Shown: piece by piece, positions 14,984 to 16,077 of the stretch
How positions within the stretch are numbered: position 1 is the first letter of the stretch
How the letters are laid out: each line of letters starts with the position of its first letter
Source of the DNA: JBBRHH01 sp038222915
GTDB taxonomy: Bacteria > Planctomycetota > Phycisphaerae > Tepidisphaerales > Tepidisphaeraceae
Reading direction: 5' to 3'
DNA length: 16,077 nt
Assembly (NCBI GenBank): GCA_038222915.1
Contig: JBBRHH010000067.1
Span: 1 to 16,077, forward strand
Program-made: the position numbers and the translations under genes
Notes under the pieces: model-generated
The model's input: only the letters and a program-made list of their open reading frames with translations
The model's database searches: none
Told to the model about the DNA's origin: nothing

Positions 14984-15000
14984 ACTTTGCGTTACAAAGT
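14984..15000. promoter_or_regulatory. Operator-like inverted repeat ACTTTG-CGTTA-CAAAGT
   Basis: A perfect 6+6 inverted repeat with a 5-base spacer lies 19 bases before the GTG start of the diiron gene, in an AT-rich stretch (14965-15009) unlike its GC-rich surroundings. It resembles the motif at 13906-13920. A promoter probably overlaps it, though -35 and -10 are not clear (TTGTCT at 14974-14979 is one candidate -35). Confidence 0.55.
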
Positions 15001-15019
15001 TCTTTATCAAGGAAAGTGA

Positions 15020-15844
15020 GTGCTCATCATGCGCGATGCACGGAATCTCGTGAAGTTGAAGACGTCGTCAGAGTGGTGTGATTATTTTAGATACAACGAA
15101 CAGTCGCTCATCGATATCCCATGGGCGTTGGGCGTTGACCTGAGCGAAACCGAGCGGCGCGCTATCGCATCGTCGCTGCAGGAGTTTCAACTGGGCGAAA
15201 GTTCCGAAGGGCGGCACATGATCACCGCGAGCACCCGATACGCGGAGGAAACAGGCGATGCAGACTATGTGAAGGCCGTCCGATTGTTCATTGGGGAAGA
15301 GCACCGTCATGCAGTGGACCTCGGCCGGGCGATGGACTTGGCGGGAATTGAGCGCGTCGGCAAGACATGGGTCGACAGCGCCTTCCGGTGGCTGCGGCGC
15401 GGCGTCGGGCTGGAGCAGTCCATCGTCGTCGTCATCAGCGCCGAGCTGATCGCTATGATTTATTACGCCGCCCTGCGCGATGCGACCAACTCGCGCGTCC
15501 TGCACCGGATCTGCGAACAGATTCTGCAGGACGAAGTGGAACACATCCGCTTCCAGTGCGAGCGGCTGGCGATGATTCGCCAACACAGCTCACGCTGGCA
15601 GGTTGCCATGTCGCACGCACTGCATCGTGCCTTCTTCGGCGTTACCTGCCTGGTCGTGTGGCGGCGTCATCGACGTGCTCTGCGGGCTGGCGGGTTCGGC
15701 TTCCTGGCGTTCTGGCGCGGCGCGCGGCATGAGATGCACAAGGCCGTGCGATTGATGGACCCGCGCAACACCACCCTTGCTGTAGAAAGTGCCTCGTCGG
15801 CGGATGTGAACGTGGAAAAACGTCAATCGGCCGAAGCAGCATAA
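15020..15844 (+). CDS. Ferritin-like diiron protein of unknown activity
   Basis: The 274-residue product is a four-helix-bundle carboxylate diiron protein. The expected ligand set is present: Glu60 or Glu63 in LGESSEGRHM, Glu94-x2-His97 in GEEHRHA, Glu142 in SAELIAMIYY, and Glu172-x2-His175 in DEVEHIRF. That is the E, ExxH, E, ExxH order of ferritin-like enzymes and storage proteins. After the bundle, residues 196-245 hold a hydrophobic and strongly basic region (FFGVTCLVVWRRHRRALR, then GFGFLAFW) that might touch membrane. It could be an oxidase, hydroxylase or iron/peroxide-handling protein. GTG 15020 has AAGGA at 15009-15013 upstream; ATG 15029 is the alternative. An operator-like repeat lies just upstream, linking it to the neighbouring winged-helix regulator. 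The diiron call is firm; the reaction is unknown. Confidence 0.85.
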   Translation: MLIMRDARNLVKLKTSSEWCDYFRYNEQSLIDIPWALGVDLSETERRAIASSLQEFQLGESSEGRHMITASTRYAEETGDADYVKAVRLFIGEEHRHAVDLGRAMDLAGIERVGKTWVDSAFRWLRRGVGLEQSIVVVISAELIAMIYYAALRDATNSRVLHRICEQILQDEVEHIRFQCERLAMIRQHSSRWQVAMSHALHRAFFGVTCLVVWRRHRRALRAGGFGFLAFWRGARHEMHKAVRLMDPRNTTLAVESASSADVNVEKRQSAEAA

Positions 15845-15853
15845 CGGCCAATG

Positions 15854-16077
15854 CTACTTCGCCATCCGGCGGACCGTTCCCGGGACTTGAGGCTTGCCGG
15901 TGTCTGCGCTCTTTACGGCCGCAAAGCAAAGTGCCAACCCGTGCAGCGTATTGCGAGCACTGTTGGACGGCTCGCGCTTTTCATCGATGGCGCACAACAG
16001 CTCCGCCATCGTGCCATGAAAACCATCGGAGAACCATGAGCCTTTCAAGTCCGGCCGAGCCACCCCCTTCTCGGTGT
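15854..16077 (-). CDS. Gfo/Idh/MocA family oxidoreductase, C-terminal part (partial)
   Basis: The reading frame is open through the right edge, so only the last 74 residues are visible. The stretch GSWFSDGFHGTMAELLCAID, then REPSNSARNTLHGLALCFAA, SADTGKP and PGTVRRMAK matches the C-terminal end of Gfo/Idh/MocA-type NAD(P)-dependent dehydrogenases as seen in many planctomycete sugar-metabolism genes. The nucleotide-binding domain and the catalytic EKP motif lie beyond the window, so the substrate cannot be named. A GTG at 16061-16063 is internal, not a start. Its stop is 9 bases from the convergent diiron gene's stop. Confidence 0.85.
   Translation of the reverse strand, partial: TEKGVARPDLKGSWFSDGFHGTMAELLCAIDEKREPSNSARNTLHGLALCFAAVKSADTGKPQVPGTVRRMAK

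Overview
The window looks like a piece of chromosome from a GC-rich environmental bacterium, most likely a planctomycete (Planctomycetota; inference). The best pointers are a type II-style pseudopilin with the H-X9-DG C-terminal signature common in that phylum, a PEP-CTERM surface protein, the tail of a Gfo/Idh/MocA oxidoreductase, many small lipoproteins and an orphan PAS hybrid histidine kinase. No tRNA, rRNA, CRISPR array, phage gene or complete insertion sequence is visible, and no gene-free stretch exceeds 300 bases.

Left part (1-1697): the last 36 codons of what is probably a transposase, a possible insertion-sequence end, then a complete glycerol kinase gene (glpK) that stands alone, without glpF or glpD.

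Region 1816-5758 is the most unusual part. Five closely spaced genes on the plus strand encode an XRE-type repressor fused to a periplasmic-binding-protein-like (molybdate/tungstate or molybdopterin-type) sensor domain, a pseudopilin, a PEP-CTERM beta-rich surface protein, a TupA-like substrate-binding lipoprotein and a 30-residue peptide. Two junctions are ATGA overlaps. No ABC permease or ATPase is present. The layout suggests a ligand-responsive envelope system rather than an ordinary importer. A 14-bp direct repeat spaced 21 bp apart lies on the regulator's own start.

Middle part (5775-11218): a lipoprotein form of methionine sulfoxide reductase B, a zinc-ribbon metallopeptidase on the minus strand, a cytoplasmic GH13 alpha-amylase of the AmyA type, and a minus-strand PAS-PAS-HisKA-HATPase-REC hybrid kinase.

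Right part (11385-16077): a small unknown protein whose end overlaps thiS antisense; a lipoprotein-thiS pair on the minus strand; a divergently transcribed HD-GYP phosphohydrolase with altered signature residues; a small lipoprotein; and then a membrane protein, a winged-helix regulator and a ferritin-like diiron protein. The last three appear linked by a shared CTTTGC-N5-AAAG operator-like motif found in front of the membrane-protein/regulator pair and again in front of the diiron gene. The window ends inside a minus-strand Gfo/Idh/MocA oxidoreductase gene.
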